From assembly GCF_040459645.1 (NCBI RefSeq), contig NZ_JARVHQ010000001.1:3596001-3660000 (forward strand): 64,000 nt of DNA, read 5' to 3'. This DNA comes from Bacillus cereus group sp. RP43 (GTDB taxonomy: Bacteria > Bacillota > Bacilli > Bacillales > Bacillaceae_G). Under the pieces are notes generated by a model, which saw only the letters and a program-made list of their open reading frames with translations, made no database searches and was not told the DNA's origin. Shown in pieces: positions 25,026 to 33,512 of this stretch. The first letter of the stretch is position 1. Each line of letters begins with the position of its first letter. The translations under genes and the position numbers were made by a program.

Positions 25026-26582
25026 TTAATGTGAAGAAGCATCACTAATACCATGACCAGTATTAGATTTCACAAGAATTTCATCAAACTTCGCTGCATC
25101 TTCTTTCTTACTAGAGAAAACAGTTCCTAAATATGCTGCAAGGAATCCAAGCGGAATAGAAACAATTCCAGGTGTCGTATATGGGAATATCGCCTCTCCA
25201 ACAAATATAGCTTTCCCTACCACAGGATTCCAAACGTTTGGACTTAACGCAACAAGAACAATGGCTGATACAAGACCAACGATCATTCCACAAATTGCCC
25301 CCGTTGTATTAAAACGTTTCCAATATATTGTAAATAATATAACTGGCAAATTTGCACTCGCTGCAACTGCAAATGCTAGTGATACTAAAAATGCTACGTT
25401 TAATGTTTGAGCAAATAAAGCAAGTATAATAGATACTATCGCTACTCCAATAGACGCATAACGAGCCATTGACACTTGCTCTTTTTCCGTTGATTTTCCT
25501 TTTCGAATAATCTCGTTATAAAAATCATGAGCAAATGCGGAAGCCGCTGTTAATACAAGGCCTGCTACTACAGCTAAAATTGTTGCAAAAGCAATCGCAG
25601 ATACGAATGCGAATAAGAAATCTCCACCTAATGCTTTAGCTAATAAAGGTGCAGCCATATTGCCGGCTGGATTTGCTTTAATAATTGCCTCATTCCCTAC
25701 AAACGCCGCCGCACCAAATCCTAAGAAAATCGTCATAATATAAAATGCTCCAATTAACCACGTAGCGTACACAACTGATTGACGTGCAGTTTTTGCATCA
25801 CGTACTGTGAAAAAGCGGACAAGAATATGTGGTAATCCAGCGGTACCAAGAACTAGTCCTAAATTTAAAGAAAGTGTATCAAGACCATCTTTATACTTTA
25901 CTCCTGGATTTAAAAACGACTCTTTCAATGGAGTAGCTGTTTTCATTTGAGCGAACATTTCTGTCACACTAAAATTAAATTTTGCGAAAACGATAACAGA
26001 AATAATAAATGTACCAGCCATAAGTAGTACAGCCTTTACAATTTGTACCCAACTTGTAGCTGTCATACCACCAAAAATAACGTACACAGTCATAAGTGTA
26101 CCAACGATTAAAACCGATGTCGTATATTCAATTCCTAATAATAATTTAATAAGTGCACCCGCACCAACTAATTGTGCAATCATATAAAAAATCGAAATCG
26201 TCATCGTATTAAGCGCTGCAATACCGCGAACCTTTTTCGCATCAAAACGCGCCGCAATCATGTCAGCTAACGTATACTTCCCTAAATTTCTAAGCGGTTC
26301 TGCAACTAGGTATAATACAACTAAGTAAGCAACTAAGAAACCGATACTATAAAAGAACCCATCAAATCCAGTTAACGCTATCGCTCCAGCGATACCAAGA
26401 AATGACGCAGCAGACATATAATCCCCAGCAATGGCCAGACCATTTTGCCAACCAGTTAGTCCCCCGCCAGCCGTATAAAACTCACTCGCATTTTTCGTTT
26501 TTTTCGATGCGAAATACGTTATAACAAGTGTACCAAGGACGATAATTAAAAATAGTGCAAAAGCGGTTGTATTCAAAGTCAT
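25026..26582 (-). CDS. Sodium:solute symporter, ActP/YwcA type
   Basis: 518 residues, 13 membrane helices of the SSS fold. ASEFYTAGGGLTGWQNGLAIAGDYMSAASFLG is the signature of the acetate/monocarboxylate branch; RFDAKKVRGIAALNTMTIS and MAGTFIISVIV follow. Such carriers take up acetate, pyruvate or other short acids with Na+. Its ATG overlaps the stop of a DUF485 gene (ATGA), a pairing conserved with ActP and YwcA, so the two proteins probably act together. Confidence 0.92.
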   Translation of the reverse strand: MTLNTTAFALFLIIVLGTLVITYFASKKTKNASEFYTAGGGLTGWQNGLAIAGDYMSAASFLGIAGAIALTGFDGFFYSIGFLVAYLVVLYLVAEPLRNLGKYTLADMIAARFDAKKVRGIAALNTMTISIFYMIAQLVGAGALIKLLLGIEYTTSVLIVGTLMTVYVIFGGMTATSWVQIVKAVLLMAGTFIISVIVFAKFNFSVTEMFAQMKTATPLKESFLNPGVKYKDGLDTLSLNLGLVLGTAGLPHILVRFFTVRDAKTARQSVVYATWLIGAFYIMTIFLGFGAAAFVGNEAIIKANPAGNMAAPLLAKALGGDFLFAFVSAIAFATILAVVAGLVLTAASAFAHDFYNEIIRKGKSTEKEQVSMARYASIGVAIVSIILALFAQTLNVAFLVSLAFAVAASANLPVILFTIYWKRFNTTGAICGMIVGLVSAIVLVALSPNVWNPVVGKAIFVGEAIFPYTTPGIVSIPLGFLAAYLGTVFSSKKEDAAKFDEILVKSNTGHGISDASSH

Positions 26583-26920
26583 CCCCTCCCTTGTTGCATA
26601 TCTTGCAGAATTTTTTGCGAGATTTCATCAAAGGATTCTGCTTTTTTGCTATAAATCATACACAATGCCCATGTCATTATAAATTGTGCAAAAGCAAATA
26701 CCCACGCCCATGTAACATCACCAAATACCGGTGTATTAAGCACCTTTGAATACGATGTTAAAACAGGTAATGTAATAAAAAAACTTAAAAAGAAAATACT
26801 CATCGGAATGATAAACTTCTTTTTCGTATTTAATAACAATTGAAACTCTTCAGACTGAACAACTTCTGTATAATTCACCTCATTTTGTAACTTACGTGCT
26901 GACGTATCATCTCGTTTCAT
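26579..26920 (-). CDS. DUF485 membrane protein, partner of the symporter
   Basis: 113 residues with two membrane helices (about 38-58 and 74-98). The N-terminal YTEVVQSEEFQLLLNTKKKFI and the FAQFIMTWALCMIYSKKAESFDE end are the DUF485 (YjcH/YwcB) pattern. The gene is always seen next to ActP-type symporters, probably aiding assembly or regulation. GAGGGG lies eight bases before the ATG; the stop codon overlaps the symporter start. Confidence 0.9.
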   Translation of the reverse strand: MKRDDTSARKLQNEVNYTEVVQSEEFQLLLNTKKKFIIPMSIFFLSFFITLPVLTSYSKVLNTPVFGDVTWAWVFAFAQFIMTWALCMIYSKKAESFDEISQKILQDMQQGRG

Positions 26921-27006
26921 TCTCTGGTCCCCTCTCTTACTTGAAATGCACTTCCCCCTTGTATACCCAAAGACTAAATTTTATAAATATTCAGAAACTT
27001 ATTTTC

Positions 27007-27034
27007 ATTTTAGACAATCCGTACATTCCTGCAA
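27007..27034 (-). promoter_or_regulatory. Candidate SigA promoter for the DUF485-symporter operon
   Basis: TTGCAG, 16-bp spacer, TAAAAT on the minus strand, about 87 bases before the ATG. The long untranslated leader has no structure I recognise. Confidence 0.45.
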
Positions 27035-27131
27035 AGATTTTTCGATAGACATTTTTCGGCATTTTCCCCTAAGTTTTTAATATACTTTTTCACCATAAAA
27101 TTCGAGTACTTCAATCCACACCAATCGGGAT

Positions 27132-27158
27132 AAAAAAAGTAGTGCTTATCGCACCACT
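27132..27158 (-). terminator. Terminator overlapping the end of the hydroxylase gene
   Basis: AGTGGTGC and AGCACTACT on the minus strand pair with one G-U and a 4-5 base loop, then T7. The 5' arm includes the last codons of the gene. Confidence 0.8.
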
Positions 27159-27775
27159 TCTGTCTTTTTCTCTTTTTCTAAATTACGAGCTGTTTGGCTT
27201 AATTCAACTTCTTTTCCATCTTTAAGCGTTCCAAATATAAAATCGAATACTGGATTTGAAACACCAAACCAAAACTTTTCATTTTTATAATGGTGTAATA
27301 TGTGCTGTTTTTTTAGCCATCTTCCAATCTTAGTGAAGGGACGAATCGGCTTATGTGCAATATAATGTTTCCATTCATAAACGAGGAGCATTATAATCAT
27401 TCCGACTCCAAATGAAAGTGTAACAGTAACACTTTTTGTAATACCATATGATATAAGTAAATATATAGTGAAACTAGGTATACTAAACCATACAGGCAAA
27501 AATAAAAGTTTCAAATCATCCGGATATACGTGATGATCATAATGTAATCTTCTTAACATTTTTAATAAAAATGCATTTTTAGGCGGCTTTAAATGGAATA
27601 AAAAACGATGTGTCATATACTCGTTAAACGTATAAAAAACAATACCAAACAGACACGCTAACATACCGATCCATGTGAAAAATTGCATTTTTAAAATAAT
27701 GATAAAAATTAATAGAACACTATACATAATAACAATATCATGTTGCAAAAAGAACTCCTTTACCACTCTCTTCAT
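27146..27775 (-). CDS. Fatty acid hydroxylase / sterol desaturase family protein
   Basis: 209 residues with four membrane helices and the di-iron histidine clusters of the family: HRFLFH, then RLHYDHHVYPDD, later WKHYIAHKP and QHILHHYKNE. Enzymes of this superfamily hydroxylate or desaturate lipids; the substrate cannot be inferred. GGGGGAAG precedes the ATG. It stands alone between terminators, and the B. cereus group keeps only few such genes. Confidence 0.88.
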   Translation of the reverse strand: MKRVVKEFFLQHDIVIMYSVLLIFIIILKMQFFTWIGMLACLFGIVFYTFNEYMTHRFLFHLKPPKNAFLLKMLRRLHYDHHVYPDDLKLLFLPVWFSIPSFTIYLLISYGITKSVTVTLSFGVGMIIMLLVYEWKHYIAHKPIRPFTKIGRWLKKQHILHHYKNEKFWFGVSNPVFDFIFGTLKDGKEVELSQTARNLEKEKKTEVVR

Positions 27776-27797
27776 CTTTCTTCCCCCTTTTCAAAAA

Positions 27798-27824
27798 AAA
27801 CAGCCGTAACATATCGTTACGACT
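27798..27824 (-). terminator. Terminator after the LysE - 97-residue gene operon
   Basis: AGTCGTAAC pairs with GTTACGGCT (one G-U) around GATAT, then T8 on the minus strand. Confidence 0.85.
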
Positions 27825-27858
27825 ATTTCTTTTCTATTTTATTCTTATTCTATTCACT

Positions 27859-28152
27859 TTACAAATTTGCCTGCTGTTCTATTGTAGAGAAAAAAGTGTT
27901 CGGACCAAATATATTTTGCTTCGGGATAATGTGTTCTACTGCAAACACTGTTACTTCACCCCTTTGTACTTCTCCAATAATAAGCCCAAATATTTCATGA
28001 TTTACCGCAAACGTTGGTTGTTTCGTTTGCAGCAACCTTGCTGCATTTTTAAATACCGCTTCATATAATGGGTTCCTGTCAGTAATTTCTTTTCGGATTT
28101 TTGGTGCTAATGTGATGATAATTTCTTTTCCGTCAATAGTGGTTCGATACAT
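27859..28152 (-). CDS. Hypothetical protein, partner of LysE-type exporter
   Basis: 97 residues from ATG 28152, which follows AAGGGGAG; the open frame to 28203 overlaps LysE and is ignored. Soluble, mixed alpha/beta: MYRTTIDGKEIIITLAPKI, then NPLYEAVFKNAARLLQ and a strand-rich second half. I do not recognise the family. It starts 19 bases after the LysE stop, so the two are co-transcribed. Confidence 0.75.
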   Translation of the reverse strand: MYRTTIDGKEIIITLAPKIRKEITDRNPLYEAVFKNAARLLQTKQPTFAVNHEIFGLIIGEVQRGEVTVFAVEHIIPKQNIFGPNTFFSTIEQQANL

Positions 28153-28171
28153 AAAAATCTCCCCTTCAATC

Positions 28172-28804
28172 TTATGTGAACAACTGTAAAGCTTTGTATG
28201 CAAAATGGATAGAATATCCTACTAAAATAATACCTGCTCCGGCTGTAATATAGCCAAGTGCTTTTGGTTTTAATAAAGTTCTTCCAAAATGTACAGAAAA
28301 AGCAATATTTAAGTTCCACAAAATAATACCAATAATAATGCAAAGACTGTACAAAAAAGCTTCTTGTTTCGTTACCTTTGTAAGCAATGAGCTAAGTGTA
28401 CTTCCGTATATGCCAAACCAAAAAACGAGATTTAATGGGTTGGATATCGCAATTAAAAATCCCGCCATAAAGGATTGTTTAAGTCCACCTACCTCTTCTT
28501 TGTTATATTCCATATTCGAGTGGGAGATTCCTTGTTTTACACTTTGAAATCCTAAATAAAATAACAGGAAAAACCCAGTGCAGTACATAAAAGCTTGTAC
28601 ATATGTATACATAAACACAGAAGATAAACCAAAATAAATAAGAAGCATAAACAAAATATCAGCAGTCATTCCTCCGATTCCAACAATCCACGCATGCCAA
28701 AATCCACGTTCAATTCCACGTTTTAACATTTCAATATTAATTGGACCTACAGGCGCAGCTAATGAAATACCTAATACTATTTGTTGTATAATTGCTCCAA
28801 ACAT
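28172..28804 (-). CDS. LysE/RhtB-family amino acid exporter
   Basis: 210 residues, six membrane helices. The N-terminal LGISLAAPVGPINIEMLKRG is the LysE signature; SNPLNLVFWFGIYGS in the middle matches the second half of the family. These proteins export lysine, threonine, homoserine lactone or related compounds. ATG 28804 follows AAAGGAT; the longer frame to 28873 lacks a site. The next gene downstream is a small protein of unknown role. Confidence 0.87.
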   Translation of the reverse strand: MFGAIIQQIVLGISLAAPVGPINIEMLKRGIERGFWHAWIVGIGGMTADILFMLLIYFGLSSVFMYTYVQAFMYCTGFFLLFYLGFQSVKQGISHSNMEYNKEEVGGLKQSFMAGFLIAISNPLNLVFWFGIYGSTLSSLLTKVTKQEAFLYSLCIIIGIILWNLNIAFSVHFGRTLLKPKALGYITAGAGIILVGYSIHFAYKALQLFT

Positions 28805-28920
28805 CGCTCTATCCTTTCTACTTCTTTTACTATTAAGTAATGATGCAAATATAGAAAATAGACTAGCTTTCATAAAAATTATTCACTAATACAATACCCT
28901 TTTTTATCCAAAATATGCAA

Positions 28921-28945
28921 AAGAGCCATCCAGTTGATGGCTCTT
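28921..28945 (-). terminator. Terminator overlapping the stop of the YqcI-like gene
   Basis: AAGAGCCATC pairs with GATGGCTCTT around a 5-base loop. Confidence 0.85.
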
Positions 28946-29672
28946 ATTTCTCTACTCTATGATGAAAAGGACATTTAGCTTTAATCGGCTCAATATCATC
29001 CCCTATGAAATATTGTTTCCATTCACGATGATTAGGATCGCCATAGTGACTAATGTTAGGGTGCTTCGGCAACTGATCCCACTTTTCAACTCGTTCACGG
29101 ACCATTTGTCTTGAATACGACCCTTTAGGACGATCTCCTTCTAACCCATCGAAAATAGTTCGTGGCTGGAATCCAATAACGAGAGAATTTCCTAAATGCC
29201 TAGTCTTTCGCTGTTTATAAGCCGGTGCATTTCCAAACGCAAATATCGGTTCACCACCAAATGAAAATTCCCATAAATAATGATCTGGATCTGTTGGAAT
29301 TTGTTGCGGCCATGTTTGATCATCGTTTTCATGTAAATATTGTAGTACTTTCCAAAAATAATCTCGATAATATTCGATTGATTTTTCTTCACATTCCGGT
29401 TCCACAAAAAGAAAAAATCCTCTTCTTACAACCGGCCGCTCTCTCATTAACTCTAAAAAAGATAACATTGTATTGGGTAAATGCCCCCAATCATTATGAG
29501 AGAGAAATGAATAACGAAGTTCATTCTTTTTCAAAGCTGTTAAACCGAAATAACACGGAAAAGTTGGTTCTAACACGACACTCGAAAAATTTTGAAATTC
29601 TTTTGCAACCCAATTCGGTATGTCGGCTCTATTTTTCATCCCTTCATTATCTAATAAATAAGACTCATCCAT
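28944..29672 (-). CDS. YqcI/YcgG family protein
   Basis: 242 residues of the PF08892-type family. Recognisable pieces are FPCYFGLTALKKNELRYSF, HLPNTMLSFLELMRERP, FFLFVEPE and the histidine-rich end FPPRxxxGxL-like region (SHYGDPNHREWKQYF, KCPFHH). The function of YqcI/YcgG proteins is unknown; some occur in antibiotic gene clusters. GAGGTG precedes the ATG by six bases. Single gene. Confidence 0.85.
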   Translation of the reverse strand: MDESYLLDNEGMKNRADIPNWVAKEFQNFSSVVLEPTFPCYFGLTALKKNELRYSFLSHNDWGHLPNTMLSFLELMRERPVVRRGFFLFVEPECEEKSIEYYRDYFWKVLQYLHENDDQTWPQQIPTDPDHYLWEFSFGGEPIFAFGNAPAYKQRKTRHLGNSLVIGFQPRTIFDGLEGDRPKGSYSRQMVRERVEKWDQLPKHPNISHYGDPNHREWKQYFIGDDIEPIKAKCPFHHRVEK

Positions 29673-29778
29673 TCTTTCACCTCATCATGTACAGCATTCA
29701 CTTAAGAATATTACATACTCGGCTTGTCCTATACCTTTTTAAAAATTCGAGGAAAAATTATTTAAAAATACAAAATTT

Positions 29779-29792
29779 TAAAAGCGCTTACT
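29779..29792 (+). promoter_or_regulatory. Candidate cre (CcpA) site upstream of the cold shock gene
   Basis: TAAAAGCGCTTACT matches 13 of 14 positions of the cre consensus TGWAARCGYTWWCW and ends at the first base of the -35 box. Confidence 0.4.
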
Positions 29793-29821
29793 TGACTAAA
29801 TTCTACCAATTCGTGTATATT
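29792..29821 (+). promoter_or_regulatory. SigA-type promoter of the cold shock gene
   Basis: TTGACT, 18-bp spacer, TATATT, followed by a leader of about 100 bases, as usual for cold shock mRNAs with thermosensing leaders. Confidence 0.6.
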
Positions 29822-29930
29822 TAAATTAATCATTTGGCAGAATATTCGAGAATATAGCATTTTTTATTTATATTATTTTAATGAATTTCACTAAATGAAA
29901 AAAGGAATCGTTTTTAGGAGGAATTGTGAC

Positions 29931-30128
29931 ATGCAAGGAAAAGTAAAATGGTTTAACAATGAAAAAGGTTTTGGATTTATCGAAATGGAAGGCTCTGAAG
30001 ATGTATTCGTACATTTCTCTGCTATTCAAGGCGACGGCTACAAAGCTTTAGAGGAAGGCCAAGAAGTATCTTTCGACATTACTGAAGGAAACCGTGGACC
30101 TCAAGCTGCTAACGTAGCAAAACTTTAA
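29931..30128 (+). CDS. CspA-family cold shock protein
   Basis: 65 residues, one cold-shock domain that binds single-stranded RNA and DNA. RNP1 reads KGFGFIE and RNP2 VFVHF; the strand order and length are standard. The start is ATG 29931 after AGGAGG; the upstream frame to 29895 is part of the leader. Csp paralogues are several in the B. cereus group, so I do not assign a letter. A long AT-rich leader suggests cold-induced control. Confidence 0.93.
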   Translation: MQGKVKWFNNEKGFGFIEMEGSEDVFVHFSAIQGDGYKALEEGQEVSFDITEGNRGPQAANVAKL

Positions 30129-30141
30129 TCCCACATATGAC

Positions 30142-30172
30142 AGGAGGTTACCTTACTTGGTAACCTCCTTTG
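30142..30172 (+). terminator. Terminator after the cold shock gene
   Basis: AGGAGGTTACC pairs with GGTAACCTCCT, 6-base loop, T-rich downstream. Confidence 0.85.
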
Positions 30173-30247
30173 TTATTCCTTTGTATATTTCCGTTTTACA
30201 GAGCAAAAACTATGTGAAATGCGCAAAATACAAAGGAGGCAATAACA

Positions 30248-30496
30248 ATGGGGTCACATGTAAATGATTTTGAAGAAGTAAAATTCCGTGTAGAAACTGC
30301 ACAAAAAATGGTAGGTTCTGCAACAATTTCAATGGATCCAGATACATTAGAGCATGCCACTACTGCAGTAGAAGCGGCTCGTTCTCAGCTAGAAATCATG
30401 AAATCCGTTGCGACGGATTTAGATGAGCCATTTCTAATGAATGAAGAAAAAAAATTAAGCAAATGCGAGCATCAATTACACGAAGCGAAGCATTAA
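30248..30496 (+). CDS. DUF2564-type small protein
   Basis: 82 residues, two long amphipathic helices and no membrane segment. FEEVKFRVETAQKMVGSATIS followed by PDTLEHATTAVEAARSQLE is the DUF2564 pattern as I recall it from bacilli. Function unknown. AAAGGAGG precedes the ATG. It stands between two terminators. Confidence 0.75.
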   Translation: MGSHVNDFEEVKFRVETAQKMVGSATISMDPDTLEHATTAVEAARSQLEIMKSVATDLDEPFLMNEEKKLSKCEHQLHEAKH

Positions 30497-30530
30497 AAAA
30501 CATCCAGAGAAAATTCTCTGGATGTTTTTT
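30495..30530 (+). terminator. Terminator after DUF2564 gene
   Basis: AACATCCAGAGAA pairs with TTCTCTGGATGTT; T6 follows. It overlaps the stop codon of DUF2564 and, at its other end, of the YpeQ-like gene. Confidence 0.9.
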
Positions 30531-30706
30531 CATGACAATTGCTCCCCATACTTTTTCAATTTCTCTCCAACCGTACATTGCCGTATACAAAAAGAATGGG
30601 CATAGTATTTACTATGATTTTTCCGATTATGTTCCTGCAGGAAACACCCTTCGCAATACGTCTCTAATAAGTCATTTACCTCTGTAATGAGTTGCTTTTT
30701 ATTCAC
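30530..30706 (-). CDS. YpeQ-like small zinc-finger protein
   Basis: 58 residues from GTG 30706, which follows AGAGAGG by seven bases. Two cysteine pairs form a zinc site: ETYCEGCFL near residue 17 and FCIRQCTVGEKL near residue 40, with the histidines of KNHSKYYAH between. This is the zf-C2HCIx2C/YpeQ pattern of bacilli. The gene starts 12 bases after the stop of the RNase H-like gene, so both form an operon. Too short and GTG-started for a usual ORF scan. Its role is unknown. Confidence 0.85.
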   Translation of the reverse strand: MNKKQLITEVNDLLETYCEGCFLQEHNRKNHSKYYAHSFCIRQCTVGEKLKKYGEQLS

Positions 30707-30718
30707 CTTTGCACCTCT

Positions 30719-31378
30719 CTATTCGGTTATTTCTTTATGACTGTCAATTACCGTCCCCTCTAATGCTTGCGTTGCTAATTGATGCGCCTCTTTATTTTGT
30801 TTTCTAGATATCGGTTCACAAACAAGCTTTAATTTCATTTGCTTCGCTTTTTGTTCAATTTGATCTAAGTAATGATTTAAATGTTCATCATAGCAAGGCC
30901 ATTCACCAGCTAATTGCTGCAGTACAACTTGAGAATCCCCCCGAAGTGTAACCGGTTCATATTTAATTCCTAATTCCTCGAGTGTATTCATCCCGTATAA
31001 TAATGCTGCATACTCCGCTTCGTTATTATCATATATGCCTTCTATGTATGCATTGCGACGAATTCGGTAATTTGTATTTCCTTTTTTATAGTATACACAT
31101 ATACCAACCCCAGCTTCTTTCGTCTGTACATCATAACCACCATCAAAATAAACTTGAATTTCTTGAGGATCTTCCTCCACTTGCTTACTCAGTTTTTTCA
31201 TTTCTTTTAATGACCATTCCGCGTCCATTTCATCGAAAAATAAAAGTTCTTTCACCCTACCTGTTTTCTCAAAATCCTCCGCAAATTGAAGCACTTCTTC
31301 TATGTTCATATAATCTGTTGTTAATTCAGTTTGTAAACCACGCTTCGTTTTATACAACCAATGTATTTTATATTTCAT
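30719..31378 (-). CDS. RNase H-like protein (YpeP type) with N-terminal extension
   Basis: 219 residues from ATG 31378, which follows AAAAGGGGA. The RNase H fold occupies about 75-210: strand 1 with VYFDGGYD (first Asp), helix with NNEAEYAALLYGM (Glu), strand with LRGDSQVVLQQL (Asp) and the ANKEAHQLA-type end (KQNKEAHQLATQAL). All core acidic residues are present, so nuclease activity on RNA-DNA hybrids is possible. The N-terminal 70 residues are not part of the fold. It is followed by the YpeQ-like gene; queT lies upstream. A second RNase H gene is 1.7 kb away. Confidence 0.85.
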   Translation of the reverse strand: MKYKIHWLYKTKRGLQTELTTDYMNIEEVLQFAEDFEKTGRVKELLFFDEMDAEWSLKEMKKLSKQVEEDPQEIQVYFDGGYDVQTKEAGVGICVYYKKGNTNYRIRRNAYIEGIYDNNEAEYAALLYGMNTLEELGIKYEPVTLRGDSQVVLQQLAGEWPCYDEHLNHYLDQIEQKAKQMKLKLVCEPISRKQNKEAHQLATQALEGTVIDSHKEITE

Positions 31379-31465
31379 ACTAGATTCCCCTTTTATAAGA
31401 CTTCTTATATTTATTTTATTATATTTTATCAAGAGTCCCAGTATTATATACAATTTAATCACAGA

Positions 31466-31500
31466 CAAAAAGAGCCATCCTAAGTAAGGAACGGCTCTTT
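31466..31500 (-). terminator. Terminator after queT
   Basis: On the minus strand AAAGAGCC pairs with GGCTCTTT and an inner TCCTTA...TAGGA stem, followed by T5. Confidence 0.8.
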
Positions 31501-31506
31501 CAACTA

Positions 31507-31992
31507 TTACATAAATCTTTCAAATTGTACTCGCTTATTAATCCAGTACATTACAGGCATACCAATCGCCATTACAACAAATTCACCGACTGCACATGTT
31601 AACCAAGTCAACATAAATGGTAAATCAAATGCAAGATGAAGTTCAATTGCTATCATAAACATTGTAATTGTAAAGATAACTGTATTAAAAATCATACGAG
31701 CCCAAACACCTTTAATAAAGCGCATAGAAATAATAGTTGCAAGTAGTGCAAGAATTGATTGCCCTACTCCAAATACTAAATCATAAGCGATCATAGGTGA
31801 GAAAAAGAGATTCGTTAAAAATACACCTAGTACAATCCCGTAAATTGCTTTCTTATTGAAGACAACGAGATGATTAAACATCTCTGAAATACGAAACTGT
31901 ATATTCGTAAAGCCAAATGGCTGAATAAGCATAGAAACAGCAATATATAATGCCGCTAAAATACCATTACCGACTAATGTTCTTATATTCAT
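31507..31992 (-). CDS. queT: QueT-type queuosine precursor transporter
   Basis: 161 residues with five membrane helices. LIQPFGFTNIQFRISEMFNHLVVF near the N-terminus is the QueT (YpdP-like) signature; QueT is the substrate-specific S component of an ECF transporter for preQ1 or queuosine precursors. The preQ1-I riboswitch in front of it proves the link to that pathway and contains the gene's AAGGAG site, so translation should fall when preQ1 is high. The start is unambiguous. Confidence 0.93.
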   Translation of the reverse strand: MNIRTLVGNGILAALYIAVSMLIQPFGFTNIQFRISEMFNHLVVFNKKAIYGIVLGVFLTNLFFSPMIAYDLVFGVGQSILALLATIISMRFIKGVWARMIFNTVIFTITMFMIAIELHLAFDLPFMLTWLTCAVGEFVVMAIGMPVMYWINKRVQFERFM

Positions 31993-32002
31993 GACAAAAT
32001 CT

Positions 32003-32039
32003 CCTTAGTTTTTTTACGTGGGATGGTTTCGAACCACGT
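32003..32039 (-). promoter_or_regulatory. preQ1-I riboswitch
   Basis: On the minus strand: the P1 stem ACGTGG with CCACGT, the loop GTTCGAAACCAT, the C-rich bases UCCC, and the A-rich tail AAAAAAACUAAGGAG. All conserved parts of the type I aptamer are present. The tail includes the Shine-Dalgarno of queT, so control is translational. Confidence 0.9.
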
Positions 32040-32174
32040 TATTCGTTTTTAAGCAACAAGATTATATTTTACGCAATAGATACCCTTTCGTCAATAGATT
32101 CCTATCATTTACTACCTTTTTTCTTTTGGACAACGTATAATAAAACATATGAAAGATTTAGGAGGTTTCACTTC

Positions 32175-33047
32175 ATGACAGCAACAATTCAAAATGAAAA
32201 AGTAATCGTTTCCATCTCTGACAAAGGTGCAGAATTACAAAGCGTTCGCTTAAAAGAAGACAACACAGAATATTTATGGCAAGGTGATTCTACTTATTGG
32301 GGACGTCGTGCACCAATCTTGTTTCCAATCGTCGGTCGATTAGTAGAAAATACATACTACGTAGACGGTAAACCTTATTCATTAACACAGCATGGTTTTG
32401 CCCGTGATCTTTCGTTCTCTGTTAAAGAACAAAGTGAAACAAAAATCACTTATATCGTTACTAGTAATGAAGAGACGTTACAAAAATATCCATATGCATT
32501 TGAATTACTCGTTTCTTATGAAGTAGACGAACAAAATATACATGTTACATATGAAGTAAACAATCCTTCTTCAAAAGAGATGTTCTTTTCAATCGGAGCA
32601 CACCCTGGATTCAACTGTCCTTTATTAGAAGGTGAATCATTTGCAGATTATCATCTATCATTTAACGGGGCTGAACGTTTAGAAACTAGCATATTAGAAG
32701 GTCCTTTTCTTTCAAATGAAAAACAACTAATCGCTGAAAATATGAAAGAATTGCCACTTACATATGATTTGTTCAAAAATGACGCGCTTATTTTTGAACA
32801 TATGAATACGAATGAAATTTCTATTCGTTCACATAAACATAATAAATTTGTAAAAGTAGCATTTGACGGATTCCCATTTGTCGGCGTATGGACACCAGGG
32901 GATAACGCACCTTTCTTATGTATTGAACCTTGGTACGGAATCGCTGATGAAATAAATCCAGCAAAAGATTTCAAGGAAAAAAAAGGAATTCGATCTTTAC
33001 AAGCGAATGAAACATTTACATGTCGTTATAGCATTACAATTGGATAA
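32175..33047 (+). CDS. Aldose 1-epimerase family protein (LacX-like)
   Basis: 290 residues of the galactose mutarotase fold, mostly beta. Features: KGAELQSVRLKEDNTEYLW, the RRAPILFPIVGRL strand, the H of LTQHGFARD, and GAHPGFNCPL with the catalytic-type His. This is the LacX branch, which acts on sugar 6-phosphates or unknown hexoses. AGGAGG precedes the ATG. It heads a plus-strand run with rnhA and an EamA gene, but a hairpin at 33052-33090 may split it off. Confidence 0.88.
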   Translation: MTATIQNEKVIVSISDKGAELQSVRLKEDNTEYLWQGDSTYWGRRAPILFPIVGRLVENTYYVDGKPYSLTQHGFARDLSFSVKEQSETKITYIVTSNEETLQKYPYAFELLVSYEVDEQNIHVTYEVNNPSSKEMFFSIGAHPGFNCPLLEGESFADYHLSFNGAERLETSILEGPFLSNEKQLIAENMKELPLTYDLFKNDALIFEHMNTNEISIRSHKHNKFVKVAFDGFPFVGVWTPGDNAPFLCIEPWYGIADEINPAKDFKEKKGIRSLQANETFTCRYSITIG

Positions 33048-33051
33048 GTAC

Positions 33052-33090
33052 TCTATCCCCTACTTCTAAAAAAAAATTTTCAAGTAGGGG
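33052..33090 (+). terminator. Hairpin after the epimerase gene
   Basis: TATCCCCTACTT pairs with AAGTAGGGGATA around an A/T loop. No T-run follows, so termination is uncertain. Confidence 0.5.
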
Positions 33091-33118
33091 ATAACCTTAT
33101 AACTGGAGGTTTCTCATT

Positions 33119-33505
33119 TTGATTGAAGTATATATCGATGGTGCATCAAAAGGAAATCCTGGACCTTCTGGTGCCGGGGTTTTTATTAAAGGGGTACAGC
33201 CACCTGTACAATTGTCATTACCACTTGGGACAATGTCCAACCATGAAGCTGAATACCACGCTTTACTAGCAGCATTAAAATATTGCACGGAGCATAATTA
33301 TAGCATTGTATCTTTTCGTACAGATTCCCAACTTGTTGAGCGGGCTGTTGAAAAAGAATACGCAAAAAATAAAATGTTTGCACCACTTCTAGAAGAAGCA
33401 CTGCAGTACATAAAAAGTTTCGATCTCTTTTTTATTAAGTGGATTCCAAGTAGTCAAAATAAAGTAGCGGATGAATTAGCTAGAAAAGCTATCTTACAAA
33501 ATTAA
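33119..33505 (+). CDS. RNase HI family protein (YpdQ/RnhA type)
   Basis: 128 residues, the whole protein is one RNase H fold. VYIDGASKGNPGPSGAG supplies the first Asp and the substrate loop; NHEAEYHALLAALKYC the Glu; FRTDSQLVERAV the second Asp; and NKVADELARKA the last. It lacks the basic protrusion of long RnhA enzymes. TTG 33119 is the start, nine bases after GGAGG. The stop is 8 bases before the EamA gene, so they are co-transcribed. Confidence 0.87.
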   Translation: MIEVYIDGASKGNPGPSGAGVFIKGVQPPVQLSLPLGTMSNHEAEYHALLAALKYCTEHNYSIVSFRTDSQLVERAVEKEYAKNKMFAPLLEEALQYIKSFDLFFIKWIPSSQNKVADELARKAILQN

Positions 33506-33512
33506 CGGGGGT

